From Meconema thalassinum (taxonomy: Eukaryota; Arthropoda; Insecta; Orthoptera; Tettigoniidae), in NCBI GenBank assembly GCA_946902985.2, contig OX336388.2, positions 1,502,716,545 to 1,502,780,544 on the forward strand: a stretch of DNA of 64,000 nucleotides, in the 5' to 3' direction. This document shows, in pieces, positions 34,995 through 46,641 of this stretch (position 1 is its first letter; every line of letters begins with the position of its first letter). The position numbers were made by a program, and so were the translations under genes. Under the pieces are notes generated by a model that did not search any database, was not told the DNA's origin, and saw only the letters and a list, made by a program, of their open reading frames with translations.

Positions 34995-36165
34995 GCGAAG
35001 AACAACATGGGTCTAGAAAAGGAAGAAGTACGATTGACCTAATATTCTCTATACGACAATTGACGGGAGTATAAAAAAAGGTGGTAATGGTATTCATAGA
35101 CATAGAAAAGGCCTATGACTCAGTAAACAGAGAAAGACTGTGGGAAGAAATCAAGAAGATAGGTATAGATAATGGATATACAGTATAAATGTAATAAAGA
35201 CAATGTATAGAGGACACAATCAATTGTCGCGTTAGAACACCATTAGGTAACTCTAAATGGTTTGAAATAGGACAAGGACTAAAAGAAGGCAGTATCCTAT
35301 CTCCTGCACTATGTAATGTTGTAATGGAGGGAATGAATAGATTAGTAAAAGAGATGGTAGAAGAAAAGGACAAAGTGATGATATTTTCATACTATATGGG
35401 AATATGGGGTAATAAAGAGGAAGATGTACAGTTACAACTCGAAGCATGGAAGGAAGTTATGGAAAGGTATGGATTAAAAATAAATAAAGATAAGAGTGAA
35501 GTTATGATATTCGGAAGAGACGTATAAATGGGAATATTGATTTGGATGGTGAACCCCACAGAGTGGTAGACAGTTTCACTTATTTAGGTAATGAAATATC
35601 TAGTGAAGGTAGGATAACAGATGAGATTACCAAGAGGCTGCAAATTTTTATCAAACGATAAAACATCTGGTTTGGAATAAAGAAGTTCCAGTAAAAGCAA
35701 AATTCCTCATGTATAAGACTTATTACTCACCCATTGTCACGTATGGAGCAGAAACATTGACATTGACGGAAAGGGACTAGAGCAGACTGCAAACAGGTGA
35801 AATGAGGTTTCTCAGAGCAGTTAAAGGGAAAACAAGATTGGACAGAATAAGAAATGTAGAAATTAGAAAATAACTAAATCAGGAAAGTATGAGAGAGGGG
35901 GTAGAGAAAAAGAGACTACGCTGGTATGGACATGTTAAGAGGATGAGCGGGCAAAGGTTACCAAAAATAATGGAAGAACTTACGATCGATGGAAGAAGAC
36001 ACGAGGACGTCCAGGAATGCGATGGAGTACAGGAGTGAGAGTCTGTATAGAGAGAAGATGAGTTTACTGGGATCAAGTGGAGGAAGAAAAGTGGTGGGAA
36101 GATAGAATAAGATGGAGAGGCCTCGTAAACACCCAGACCCGGCAATAGCTGGAACGGGATTTGGA
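34995..36165 (+). pseudogene. LINE reverse transcriptase remnant, catalytic box deleted
   Basis: Plus-strand RT from the fingers (GSRKGRSTIDLIFSIRQL) through motif A (MVFIDIEKAYDSVNRERLWE) and the LKEGSILSPALCNVVME block. The connection domain (VTYGAETLTLT) and a C-terminal segment (KRLRWYGHVKRM) follow. The YADD box is gone: where FAYADDMGIWG is expected the frame reads FSYYMGIWGN, consistent with a small in-frame deletion. Several stops and shifts (35187, 35525, 35780, 35872) break the frame. The upstream endonuclease is absent. An APE-type LINE; clade not resolved. Dead. Confidence 0.85.
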
Positions 36166-36567
36166 TATGTATGTACCGGTATGTAATACAAATGTAATAC
36201 AATGAATGACACAGTGGTAAGAATTCATGATTTACAATTTGCAAGGTTTGAAACATTATTTCTGGAGAGTGGTTAGAAATTCCATCAAAAATACTGTCAA
36301 GGAAGTACTAAAATCTATGGCATTATTCCTTCAAGAACATTGTTGAAGATATTACATAGTCTGTTCAGCGGTAATTTTTTGTGTGCAAATGTCCTGTTTC
36401 TTTTAATTTCAAATGTAATATTGTTCCTTGAATTGATGCATGGTACATGGAAATTTAAGAGAGAAAGGAATTCGGAATCATCAAATTGAATTGTTTATAA
36501 TTTTGAAAAGGAATTTCATAACATCTATTTTTCTTCGTATTTCTAAACTGTCTACATCAAAATTTAG
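36166..36567. other. Unassigned flank between the LINE remnant and a hAT
   Basis: AT-rich. The first part may be the LINE 3' untranslated region (repeated ATGTAATAC words near 36180). Confidence 0.4.
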
Positions 36568-36659
36568 AACTAGCGCAGTAGCGTAGCCAGGATCGACCAA
36601 TGGGGGAGTTATAGGTACTCAGCCAAATTCTACAAGCATTTCGTCCCGCGGCGTAGCCG

Positions 36660-36965
36660 CGCTCGTCAAACGTGCACCATGGCCGCGAGGGTAGCTGTGG
36701 TAAGTACGGATATCGTAGGTTCGAATCCCGGTGCTGACAGCGGTTATCTGAGTGTTTTTTTTCCCGGGTTTTGCCACACTCCCTACAGGAAATTGCCGGG
36801 ATAGTACCTTGCTCAAGTCTCGGAGCGTCTACTCCATCCCTGTCCCAGATACATTTACACACACAACTACAATCATCACAGCAATACAGGTTGCCAGACA
36901 GCTTCAACACACTCCCAACTACACGGGTCTGATGACCAAGGTGTCTCAAGCCCCCTCAAATGAAT
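36660..36965 (+). repeat. tRNA-derived SINE
   Basis: Box A-like GGCCGCGAGGGTAGCTG and B-box AGGTTCGAATCCC with a long body ending CAAATGAATTAACAACAAC. Target duplications not identified. Inside the hAT at 36576. Confidence 0.65.
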
Positions 36966-39599
36966 TAACAACAACTCTACAAGTATTTCCATTTCTCTAT
37001 GAGATATTATTACACAAGAAATGTTTCATGTATTTTGTTCCCGAATTTTTCGAGTAATACAATATGCTCAAAATACAAAAACAAATCAGTTCTTAAAAAA
37101 ATTAAGTTAATTTTTGACTAAAATGTCTCACCTCAATGGTAAATCTAGAACATTCCCGTTCCCCTGACAGGAACAAAATAAACTCAAATATATCTGTGCT
37201 ACTAACATGAAGACTGCGTATCTCTCAACAAGAGAAATTATTTACAGAGGTGTCAGCAAAAGTGGGCATGTCCTCTCACGATGTATCATGTTGATTTATG
37301 AGTAATTCAATACCGATACTCATTTTTATGTTTATTCTTTTTTTCCAACAAGATCCTGTGCTTTATATTGCAATTAGCCCTAAATGCCTAAACTATAATT
37401 TTCGAAGATTTGTGTCACCTACCAAGGTCCTTCTTACCTTACAAATGCTACATGCAGCCGGAAAAAGGTTTAATTGCTTACACTACTCAGGCGACAAATT
37501 TCACTCATTCGTAACTGAGAGATAACCGTAATTCCGGGAATTGCTGGACATATATTTACGTAATATGATTCAACTCGGCTGACGCTTATCTCATGCTCAA
37601 GATGTTATAATGATCACAAAATTAGTGTTAATGTACCCATAGAATTTTCTAAGTTTTTATTAAATCGCGTTATTTTTAATAAAAACTAGATTAATTTACA
37701 TATACTGTAACTTCTCTTCCGCCAAGAAAAGAAAAAAAAGCTAATATCGTCCCACTGTGTGGGATTCAAAATTATTTGACGTTAGCCTCAGTTTGAAATA
37801 AGCTATAAGTTATTTCGCGAGGGAAAAGTTAGATTGGCAACCCTGGGAGGACGGAGTTGTATTACCACAGTCTAAAATACACAGTCGCGAAGCTCGCTGC
37901 GCTACGAAATTGCATCCTTTTTCTTAGGTGAAGCGACACTAGCGCTCACGGCGGCCAGCAAGCTGGCGACTGCCTTGAGTACGTTATTCGCAGTACAGAT
38001 GATTTCGCTTTTGCAAGGGATTTTTGAATTTTAACTCACCTGAGTGATTATTTCCATTGTAAACATAAGTCACGTTAAATCACCAACAACTACAGAAAAA
38101 AGCCACAATGTTGATATACTGTACACATTTAATTCATAGAAACATAAAAAGAATGCTTTGTTTTTATTAGTTCAGTCCTCATAAGTATCCCTAGGTACAG
38201 TTGTATGACGTATTTAATGAGTCACGTAGAATTCCTAGTCCATACTAGTTATAAATTCATGTATTTGTTTTAATGATAGTTGCACCAAGTCCACGATTCC
38301 TGGATGTAACAGGTAATCTCTAAATCCACTGAATGGATTTTGATGCGGTTTTCACCATTCAGTAAAGAATTTCTCGAGGAAGGTTTCTGTGCGAAAACAT
38401 TAATTTACGACCAAAGGAAGCCGAGCAGTAACGATTTAAGTGAATCGTGTCGAAGGCAAACCTGCCGTCCGTGCGCCCTTTAAGCTTACGCTGGGTAAAC
38501 CATTAATAATATCCATATACTATGAGTGTAAGAATTGATCAGCATGAAAAGTTCTTCAAGGAAGTTCGTGACAGCATATCTTTATCTTCAATACATCGCC
38601 AACTCTAAGTGATTTTAAGTTTTAATTTCTTCCAACAATCTCCATTCAGTGGAAATTTAAATTACTAGCTTCGGAGCGATTTTTCGAGCTAGCGAGAGAG
38701 CCCATCGCCCCAGCTTCGGCCAGCATTAACTGTCGAGCCGTGTCGAGTTAAGACTTCAAAGAAGAGTAGACTGTAAGTGTTTGGAGTTTCGCTGTTCACC
38801 TCGGCTTTTCTGAATTGCGTCTGAGACCTACCGTCCGTGCTCCTTTTAAGCTTACACTGAGTGACCCCATTAATATACCAGACGAAGTTGATAGTATGGG
38901 TATAATATAATAACAAATTCTTAACCATATCAAAAGCTAGTTATTCCGTTAACATTATAGTTAATTAGTAAAAATTACCAGTGTGATTTGTGAAACAAAA
39001 AGTATAAAAGGATCTTAAGGTCTTAAATGGCCCAATTGTAGGTACTTCGTACTTTTTCTGTGGGTTTGAAACCTTGCATTCCGGAATTTGACAACATAAT
39101 ACAAAGCCAATTTTACAAAATATTGGCAATAACAATTGTGTGCCATACCTTCACAGCAGCCATGTGGGAGACCAGGTATTTCATAAGAGAATTAACAAAC
39201 AGATTGTGAGCATTATCCTGACGACATAAATTGGCTTGCTTCCAATGGATTCGAGAATAAGTTTATATTATTGTACAAATCTGTATTCAATAAATCAGCT
39301 CTCTGACTATTAAAAAGCCATTTTCTACATCTGAAAATTAAAACGTCGGCACGCGTTTTAGATGACATATTTTACGTTTACTTAGCCTACCGTATGTCTT
39401 AATTTTCAAAATGCATAGACATTTATATTTGATTTTCAGCCAATGGCCATAGCAAGGCATTTCACATGAAAGCCCGTAGGTTTTCCAATTTCAATGTAAA
39501 GTAGTTCCAATTTAAGCTACCAGACGCCACTGTCACTGAGACCCAACGGCGTACGTTTGAACTTGATAGAGCGTGTCTAACCCAATAGCCTACACATTT
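36966..39599. other. Unassigned interior of the 4.5-kb hAT
   Basis: No coding domain. Words around CCGTCCGTGC and TTTAAGCTTAC occur twice (38467-38500 and 38830-38865), suggesting a diverged ~360-bp duplication. Confidence 0.45.
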
Positions 39600-39745
39600 T
39601 GGCTACACACTACAAATTGTAGTTGTAAGTTCCTTTACGTGCCATAAATCTATGACATGGGTCCGACAACTTCGACTGGGTTTGAACCCGTGAACTTGGG
39701 CATAGCAGTTCAGCATGCTACCGACTACGCCAAAAAAGCCATGCA
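39600..39745 (-). repeat. tRNA-like SINE fragment, minus strand
   Basis: Contains GGGTTTGAACCCGTGAACTT (inverted B-box) and TTCAGCATGCTACC, also present in the SINE part of the 1.1-kb repeats at 29860-30030 and 31000-31170. Same family. Confidence 0.6.
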
Positions 39746-39782
39746 TATATATCCTACCGAGACATGCTTCTGATTTATTACC

Positions 39783-40008
39783 GATTGGCTCTGTGGCTCA
39801 GCGGTAACGTTCTCGCCTGCTGTGCCCAAGGTTGCAGGATCTAATCCTGGCGCAGTCAGCTGGCATTTAAGGGTGCATAAATGCGAGGGAACCGTGTCTG
39901 TAGATTTACTGGCATGTTAAAGATCCTCTTCAGGGCAAACTTCCGGCACCCCGGTGTCTCTAAAAGCCACAGTAGTTAAAAGGGACCTAAAACCAATAAC
40001 ATTATTAT
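39783..40008 (+). repeat. tRNA-derived SINE with 12-bp TSD
   Basis: Head GATTGGCTCTGTGGCTCAGC (box A), degenerate B-box AGGATCTAATCC, and a body ending ACCTAAAACCAATAAC. TGATTTATTACC and TGATTTATAACC flank it (39771-39782 and 40009-40020). Confidence 0.82.
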
Positions 40009-40072
40009 TGATTTATAACCAGTTAAAGACCTACAGTAGTTCCGTTGTTTGATTGAAAAGCTTTATAATACT

Positions 40073-40274
40073 TTCTACTGCTTATCCCAATTAATTGTGG
40101 TCGCCGGAGCCAATCAGGCTCAATTCGGTTTTGGCCGGGGATTTAAGGCCGGATGCCCTTCCAGACGCCACGTAATTTTTCAGGTGAAAATTCCACCCCA
40201 CTCTCACCGGGATTGGAACTCCGGCCGTCCGGGCGATTGACGAGCAGCTAAGCCACTGCACCATCACGCTCCCC
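40073..40274 (-). repeat. tRNA-derived SINE with 20-bp TSD
   Basis: Minus strand: GGGGAGCGTGATGGTGCAGT head, box A GTGGCTTAGCTG, B-box GAGTTCCAATCCC. The flanks TTGAAAAGCTTTATAATACT (40053-40072) and the same word with one mismatch (40275-40294) are an unusually long target duplication. Confidence 0.87.
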
Positions 40275-41285
40275 TTGAAAAGCTGTATAATACTAGCCTA
40301 AAATCCATAGATCAAATCTTACCTTTTAGGGTCCTTTGGAAACTCGGGTGTCGTCTTGCTATTTGAACAGTCTGACTTCTCAGTTGGTCAACACGAATGC
40401 ACACAATTAGAATGGGCGAGGAGTAACAATTACTTTCCCTGTGTAATTCATAATACAATAATTATTTATACATTTAATAAAACGCTTCTCGTACAACCCC
40501 CCCCCCCCCCCTCCTTTTATGTGAGAAGTGTTTTATTAAGTGTATGAACGATTCATGTATGTTTTTATTTCAGGCATTAGGAGATAAATTGTCACTGCCC
40601 ACCTAATCTAATTGGGTACCGTACACTCGTGTTAACCGACTGAAAAGCGATCATATAGGTTACTTAGCAACACTGAAATATTTCTTCTAATATTAGATAT
40701 GTTTATTGAACTGCACATCTCCTCTTGTAAAGCATATGTTAAATTAAAGATATAACCTTTTCACAATGCTCACATACAGTAAATCCAGCAACAATAACAG
40801 ATATCAACATAGCACAGTCGGCACATTCCTGCTGGCTGCATGTGAGCGTTATTGTCTGGCCGTAGAAAATATGAGCCAAGCTTCGCGATCTGTAGGTAGA
40901 CTGTGGTTATACGTTGTCATGAAGACGTGTTTAGCCAGAAATTGGGACCCGAGACGCAAGGCGACAACAGTACATCACCACAGACACAAATCACCACCTG
41001 CCGATTTTCCAATGGGGGAGGGCTACGCCACTGAACTAGCGTAAGGGTGAGGGAAACATAAACAAACAGATGCTATAACATGTGACTTGTGTTGATGGGT
41101 GTGCCCTTCTCTCGTTTTTCCAGTTATTTTCATAATAATTGTGTTGTTTGAGTCTTCAGTCTTTTGACTGGTTTGACGCAGCTCTCCATGCCTCCCTGTC
41201 CTGAGCTAATCGTTTCATCTCCACATAGCTACCACACCCTACATCCGAGGCAATTTGTTTAACATATTCTAACCTTGGTCTACCC

Positions 41286-42447
41286 CTACAGTTCTTGTCC
41301 TCGACCCTTCCTTCCATAACTAAGCTTGCTATTCCTGGGTGTCTTAGTATGTGTCCTACTAACCTTCATTAGCAGTCGCCAGAAACATCTCTCCTCTCCC
41401 ACTCGTCTTAATACCTCTTCATTTGTAACCCTATCTACCCATCTGATCTTCATCATTCTCCTGTAACACCACATTTCAAATGCTTCAATTCTCCTCTTTT
41501 CTGCTGCACCAATAGTCCAAGTTTCACTTCCATAGAGCGCCACGCTCCAGACAAAGGCTTTCAAAAATGACTTCCTAATACCTAAAGCTATATTCGATGT
41601 CAACAGATTTCTTTTTTGTAGAAATGCTTTCCTTGCCTGAGCCAACCTACTTTTTATATCCTCTTTGCTTCGTCCATCACTGGTTATTTTGCTTCCTAAG
41701 TAACAGAAGTCTCCTACTTCCTTCAGCTTTTCACCTGCCAATTTGATGTCCATAGAGGTTTCTGATTTATTTCGGCTGCATTCTAGTATTTTTGTTTTAC
41801 AATTATTAATTTTCATCATGTATTCTTTCCGTAAGATGGAGTCCATACCATTCAAAAACTCATTCAAATCCTCAGGCTTGTCGGCCAAGATGACGATGTC
41901 ATCAGCAAATCTCAGAGTTGAAATTATTTCTCCTTGAATCTTCACTCCCACTTTACATTTTTCTCTAATTTCCTTCATTGCTTGTTCAATGTAAAGATTG
42001 AAAAGTATGGGTGATAAGTTGCAGCCCTGTCTAACACCTTTCTGAATATCAGCTTCTCTCTCATGTCCTTCAGCTGGAATGACTGCTGTCTGGTTTCTGT
42101 ATAGCTTGTAGATCACCCTCCTATCCCTTTACTTTATTCCAATCCTTTTCAAAATGTCAAACAATTTAGTCCAATCAACGTTATCAAAAGCCTTTTCTAA
42201 GTCTACAAATGCCATGAAAGTTATCTTATCTTTCCTTATTCTACCTTCCAAAATCAGCCTAAGACTTAGTACCGGTACAGCTTCCCTTGTTCATACATTC
42301 CTCCTGAAACCAAACTGGTCTTTACCCAACTCCCTTTCTATCTGGCTTTCAATCCTCTTGTAAATTATTCTAGACAGGATCTTTGAAGCATGAATAATCA
42401 AGCTGATTGTACGGTAATCTTCACATCTGTCAGCTCTCACTTTCTTT
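41286..42447 (-). pseudogene. RTE reverse transcriptase, C-terminal two thirds
   Basis: Downstream half of the RTE protein. From 42447 the minus strand encodes RT fingers (YRTISLIIHASKILSRI, then KDQFGFRR), motif A (FVDLEKAFDNVDW) and KGVRQGCNLSPILFNLYIE. The catalytic box is intact as LRFADDIVILADKP. Then come the thumb, a WSVALYGSETWT block and the end. It is broken by indels before 42300 and a stop near 42120. The long open part is 42116-41286, 276 codons. The upstream RT and endonuclease lie beyond the hAT, at 45300-46438. Confidence 0.9.
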
Positions 42448-42455
42448 GGTATAGG

Positions 42456-45291
42456 CAGTGGTTTAGTTGGACCGGAACGGGCCGGAACACCGTTCCGGAA
42501 AATATCTTCCCGCTTTAGAATGACGTAACAATTTTACATTCAGTAAGAAAATCGTTTATAATCCATACATAGCGCTGAAACGTCACGGGTGTAGCCTACT
42601 CTAGCGGACTAATATCGAACCTTACGGTTTTATGTTCATAAAATACGGTCGCTTTTACACTCCTGGGCGTTTTTCTGGTTCTCTAAGGTTGGCTACATTG
42701 CTATTGGATACGGAGAGCGGGAAGTGAGCACAACAACTTTCTTCCGCTCGTTATGTTTGTGTGAATCCAAGTTTTATTTTATGTTTTGCTCGATGTGTTG
42801 CTGTGAAGCAGATATTACGGAATCTCTCTGCAGTTAATGAACATCAGTAGCCCCGTAGTACCTTTCAAGTTTTCCAGTGACTGTGAAAGTGAGTTGTGAG
42901 TCACAACTTGTGACAATGAGTTTACTTAAGTGGCTGGGTTCAAAAAAACGTGCTGGGGATGAAGATGAAGAATCAAAGAATACTAAAAAAGGTGTGTGAT
43001 GGCTCAAGTAAAAACGAAACTGAATGGAGTTCCGAGAACATTAGTTTCATTAAAGACGTGAGTATAGAGATAGACCCTGGGTTAAATGTTGCTGAAACGT
43101 GTGATGCAGATTCAAGGGAGAATCTAGGTTATGGTTCTACACCTTCTACCATCGACTGTGAAATTCAAGGACCCACCTACCGAAAACAAGATTTTCCAGA
43201 CTGTTGGAACGAGTCTCAGTACCGTTATTTTTTGTCAGAGAACGAGTGGTTATTTGCAGGAAATAAAAATTTAGGCTGCAATATATGTAAAGAGGAAAGT
43301 AAATTAGGATTAGGAGTTTCTAAAGGGGCAGGACTTAAGCTAATGAAAGTATGGGTAGAATGCAAGGTTCATCCCAACGGAAATAATATTAATCAACAAC
43401 AAACAAGCCTTAGGAAAAAAATATTTGAGCACAAAAATTCAGAATCTCACAAAAAAGCTATGTTACAAAAAACAGAATCCAATAAAAAGATATTTGAAAG
43501 TTGCTTGGACACTATGAATGTCAAACACCTAGAAACCACCGTTCGAGTATTTCGAACAGCATACTCAATTGCGAAAAGAAATAGACCCTTCGTAGACCTA
43601 CAGGCTTATGTTGAACTTCAACAATTAAATGGTTTAGATGTGGGACGAGTTCTTCATACAAATTTTAGTTGTGCTAATATTATTGAACACATTTCACAGG
43701 AAATGAGAAATAAAATAGCAAAATCTATAACAGAAAATCAGAGGAAAATCAGTATTATGATTGACGAATCAACAACAGTTAGGGTAAAATCTGTGTTAGT
43801 ATTATGTTTGAGATGTGCTCTTTCAGATAACTCTGAAGTTGTTTCCTTTTTCTGGGACTTGATAGAACTTGAATCAACTACAGCAGATGTTATTACTCGA
43901 GAGATATTGAAGAATCTTTCTTCATATGGGATGAATGAAAACTTTCTGGCAGAACATTTAGTTGGTCTAGCATGTGATGGGGCCTCTGTAATGTTAGGTA
44001 GAAAAAATGGAGTTGGAGCACAGTTTTTAAAGTTATTTCCAGATATAGTAATCTGGCACTGTTTAAACCATCGCTTGGAATTGGCCGTTTCTGATACAAG
44101 GAATGAAGTTACAGGTGTTAACCATTTCCATCTTTCTTTGACAAATTGTATTCTTTATACAGCATGTCTCCCAAAAATCAAAGGGAACTCAACATTTGTG
44201 CTGCTTCACTGGAACAAAGAGTTAAGAAGTTTGGGAAAATATTTACAATAAGATGGGTAGTTTCAAGCCAGAAAACTGTAAAAGCTGTCTCGGAAAACTA
44301 CAGTGCTCTAGTAAAACATTTTAGTGAGGCCAAAAATGACCACCAGAGAGACTCCAAAGAAAGGACAACATTCCAAGGTCTAGAAAATATGTTAACTTGT
44401 GTAGAATTTCTAGAAAATATTGCAATTATGTATGATGCTCTTGTTGAGTTAGCTGATTTGTCATTAGAGTTGCAGAAAAGAGAGACAAGTCTGACAGAGG
44501 CTCAAAATGCAATCAAGCGCACTATAAAAGTGTTTGAATCTATGTGTAACTCAGCTTCTGGAGAATACTACAGAACAGTTCTTAAAGCAGCAGAAAACAA
44601 AAAGTTTAGAAACATAGGATTACATGATTCTAAAAAAGTTGTAAAAATTGAGAGAAAGCAGTTTTTCAGAAGTTTTGTGAACAATTTAAATAACAGGCTT
44701 ATGGAAAATGTGTCCACATCATCTCATCTTGGTTCCAGCTCTAGTCAGCAGAGACATGAGAGAATGACAAAAGTTATCAGTGATTCAAAGGTACTATACA
44801 AAAATAATTGGCCCTCCACTTCTACTTTGGATATCTGCTATGGTGATGAGAGTGTCGGCAACCTTTGTGACTTTTTCCACATGTCAGACAAGAGGAGGTA
44901 CATTAATGCTTTTAGAAAGTATGTCGAGACCAAGGAAATTCCAGTGGAGCTGATGCCTTTAATCAAGACTGTACAGACCATTCCCATCTCTTCAGCAGAA
45001 GCTGAAAGAGCTTTCAGTACCATGAATGAGATCCACACCGAAAAGAGAAATAGGCTGCTGGTTGAAAGATCAAGCGGACTTATTTTCATAAGCAGCGTAG
45101 GACCTTCTGTGCATTTATTTAACCCACAACCATATGTCAAGTCATGGCTACGAAAGGGGAGACGTTCAGCTGATGAAACAACTTGTCGGAAACACGAGGC
45201 CGCTGATTTTGACACCCAATACGAGTCCATTTGGAAATTGCTGAATTAATAAGGTGAGTTCCTGTAAATATTTTTTCCAACTAAATCACTG
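42456..45291 (+). mobile_element. 2.8-kb hAT element inserted in the RTE, TSD GGTATAGG
   Basis: Left end CAGTGGTTTAGTTGG and right end CCAACTAAATCACTG are inverted with one mismatch over 15 bp. GGTATAGG is duplicated outside them (42448-42455 and 45292-45299), and the RTE reading frame lines up across the joined flank. Contains one transposase gene. Among the hAT elements here it is the most compact. Confidence 0.95.
42916..45249 (+). pseudogene. hAT transposase of the KIAA1586/C17orf113-like group, two frameshifts
   Basis: A transposase of about 750 codons. It starts at ATG 42916 (MSLLKWLGSKKR). A shift in an A-run at about 42985 leads to the 433-codon frame (42950-44251). That frame has a TTF-like finger (C110, C113, then H161 and H167), the first catalytic Asp in IMIDEST (D272), the second in GLACDGASVMLG (D343) and an IVWHCLNHRLELAV block. 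A second shift at about 44130 leads to the frame ending at 45249, which carries a long helical insert and the C-terminal block SSAEAERAFSTMN. All catalytic blocks survive and only two single-base-type shifts break it. Domesticated vertebrate and insect genes of this group exist, but the exact TIR and TSD show this is a transposon copy. Confidence 0.92.
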
Positions 45292-45299
45292 GGTATAGG

Positions 45300-46438
45300 G
45301 ATGATTACATTCTTCTTGAAATCAGGGGATACCTCACCTGTCTCATAAATCCTACACACCAAGTGAAATAACCTGATCAGACCTTCATCTCCTATGCAGC
45401 GTAGCAACTCAATCGGTATATCATCTATGCCTGGTGCTTTGTTCCTGCTTAAGTCTTCAAAAGCTCTATCAAATTCTGATCTCAATATCAAATCTCCTTT
45501 CGCATCCTCATCAATTTCCTCCTCCCTTTCCATTAAATGATTCTCAATCTCCTTTCCCTTATACAAACTCTCTATGTAAGCTTTCCATCTCTCAACCTTT
45601 TCTTCCCTATCTGTTAGTGGCTTTCCATTTGTGTCCTTAATATTACAGCACTTAGTCTTCTTTTCCCCAAATGTATTCTTAATCCTTCGATAAGCTGTGT
45701 CTACTTTTCCTAGTTTCAGACAATTTTCTATACCTGCACATTTCTCTTTCAACCATTCTTCTTTCGCAACCTTGCACTTCTTATTGACCTCACTTCTCAG
45801 ACGTCTGTATTCTGCTTTCCCCTTTCCATCTCTTACATTCTTGTGTTTCCGCCTTTCATCCATCAATTCTAGTATATCCTGAGTGATCCACGGTTTTCTA
45901 CCTATTCTTTCTTTCCTACCAATGTTTTCTTCTGCGGATTTTGTTATTTCATTCTTCAAAAGTGCCCATTCGTCTGCAATTGAAGTTTGTTTAGGGTTTT
46001 TCATTAGTCCTTCCTTTATACTCTTCTTGAATCTTTCGTTTACATCCTTTACATTCAGTCTGTCTATTGCCCACCTTTTTGGCTTTTGACTTTTCTTCAG
46101 TTTCTTCAACTTTAATCTGCATTTCATTACAACCAGATTGTGGTCAGAGTTTATGTCAGCACCAGGATATGTTTTACAATCCAAAATCTGGTTTCGAAAC
46201 CTCTGCTTGACCATAATGAAGTCGATTTGGTAACGCCCTGTATCCCCTGGTCTCATCCATGTGTATATTCTTCTATTGTGGTTATTGAATAAGGTGTTAG
46301 CTATGACCAACTCATGCTCGGTGCAGAATTCCATCAGCCTGCTTCCTCGATCATTCCTTTCACCTAATCCGAAATCTCCCACTATCTTCCCTTCTCTCCC
46401 TTTTCCTACCACAGCATTCCAATCTCCCATTACTATAA
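45300..46438 (-). pseudogene. RTE endonuclease and start of reverse transcriptase
   Basis: Upstream half of the RTE protein. On the minus strand from 46438: VIVMGDWNAVVG (endonuclease), the TWMRPGDTGRYQIDFIMV block and GADINSDHNLVVMK, with the catalytic SDH present. A basic linker follows, then the RT N-terminus (LSRNKAPGIDDIPIELL and DFKKNVIIPIP), where the hAT cuts it at 45299. The first third of the endonuclease is missing through 5' truncation. Open through its whole length, so this copy was not old when the hAT entered. Confidence 0.92.
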
Positions 46439-46449
46439 CATAATAATTG

Positions 46450-46641
46450 AGGCTAAAAGATGAGTAATATAACTGCTCAGTTCCGCTGTGCTGTTCAAAT
46501 TCAACAATTGCCATATCAATGCTTTACTTCCACAAAAATAAAGCTTTTCAGACGGAATGGAAAAGATCACTTCGCGTCGCAAAGCCGATTTCGAAGTATA
46601 TGATCATATACGGCTGGTAGTTTACAAAGGGGAACTCCTTA
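46450..46641. other. Short unassigned spacer
   Basis: Lies between the RTE target duplication and the Helitron. No motif. Confidence 0.4.

Larger units (their letters stand above)
36576..41033. mobile_element. 4.5-kb non-autonomous hAT with 8-bp TSD AACTAGCG
   Basis: Left end CAGTAGCGTAGCC and right end GGCTACGCCACTG are inverted with one mismatch. AACTAGCG lies directly outside both (36568-36575 and 41034-41041). No transposase was found inside; much of it is later SINE insertions and unassigned AT-rich sequence (about 37000-39600). Terminus and TSD length assign it to hAT. Confidence 0.85.
41142..46438 (-). mobile_element. RTE-type LINE, 5'-truncated, split by a hAT
   Basis: Minus-strand non-LTR element of about 2.45 kb once the hAT at 42456-45291 and one 8-bp TSD copy are removed. 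CATAATAATTG lies directly outside both ends (41131-41141 and 46439-46449). The 5' end is cut inside the endonuclease, the usual result of incomplete reverse transcription. The 3' end reads, on the plus strand, TTGTTTGAGTCTTCAGTC. Confidence 0.9.

Noticed and set aside
35113..36256. Minus-strand frames of 84-125 codons
   Set aside because: Antisense shadows of the LINE reverse transcriptase on the plus strand.
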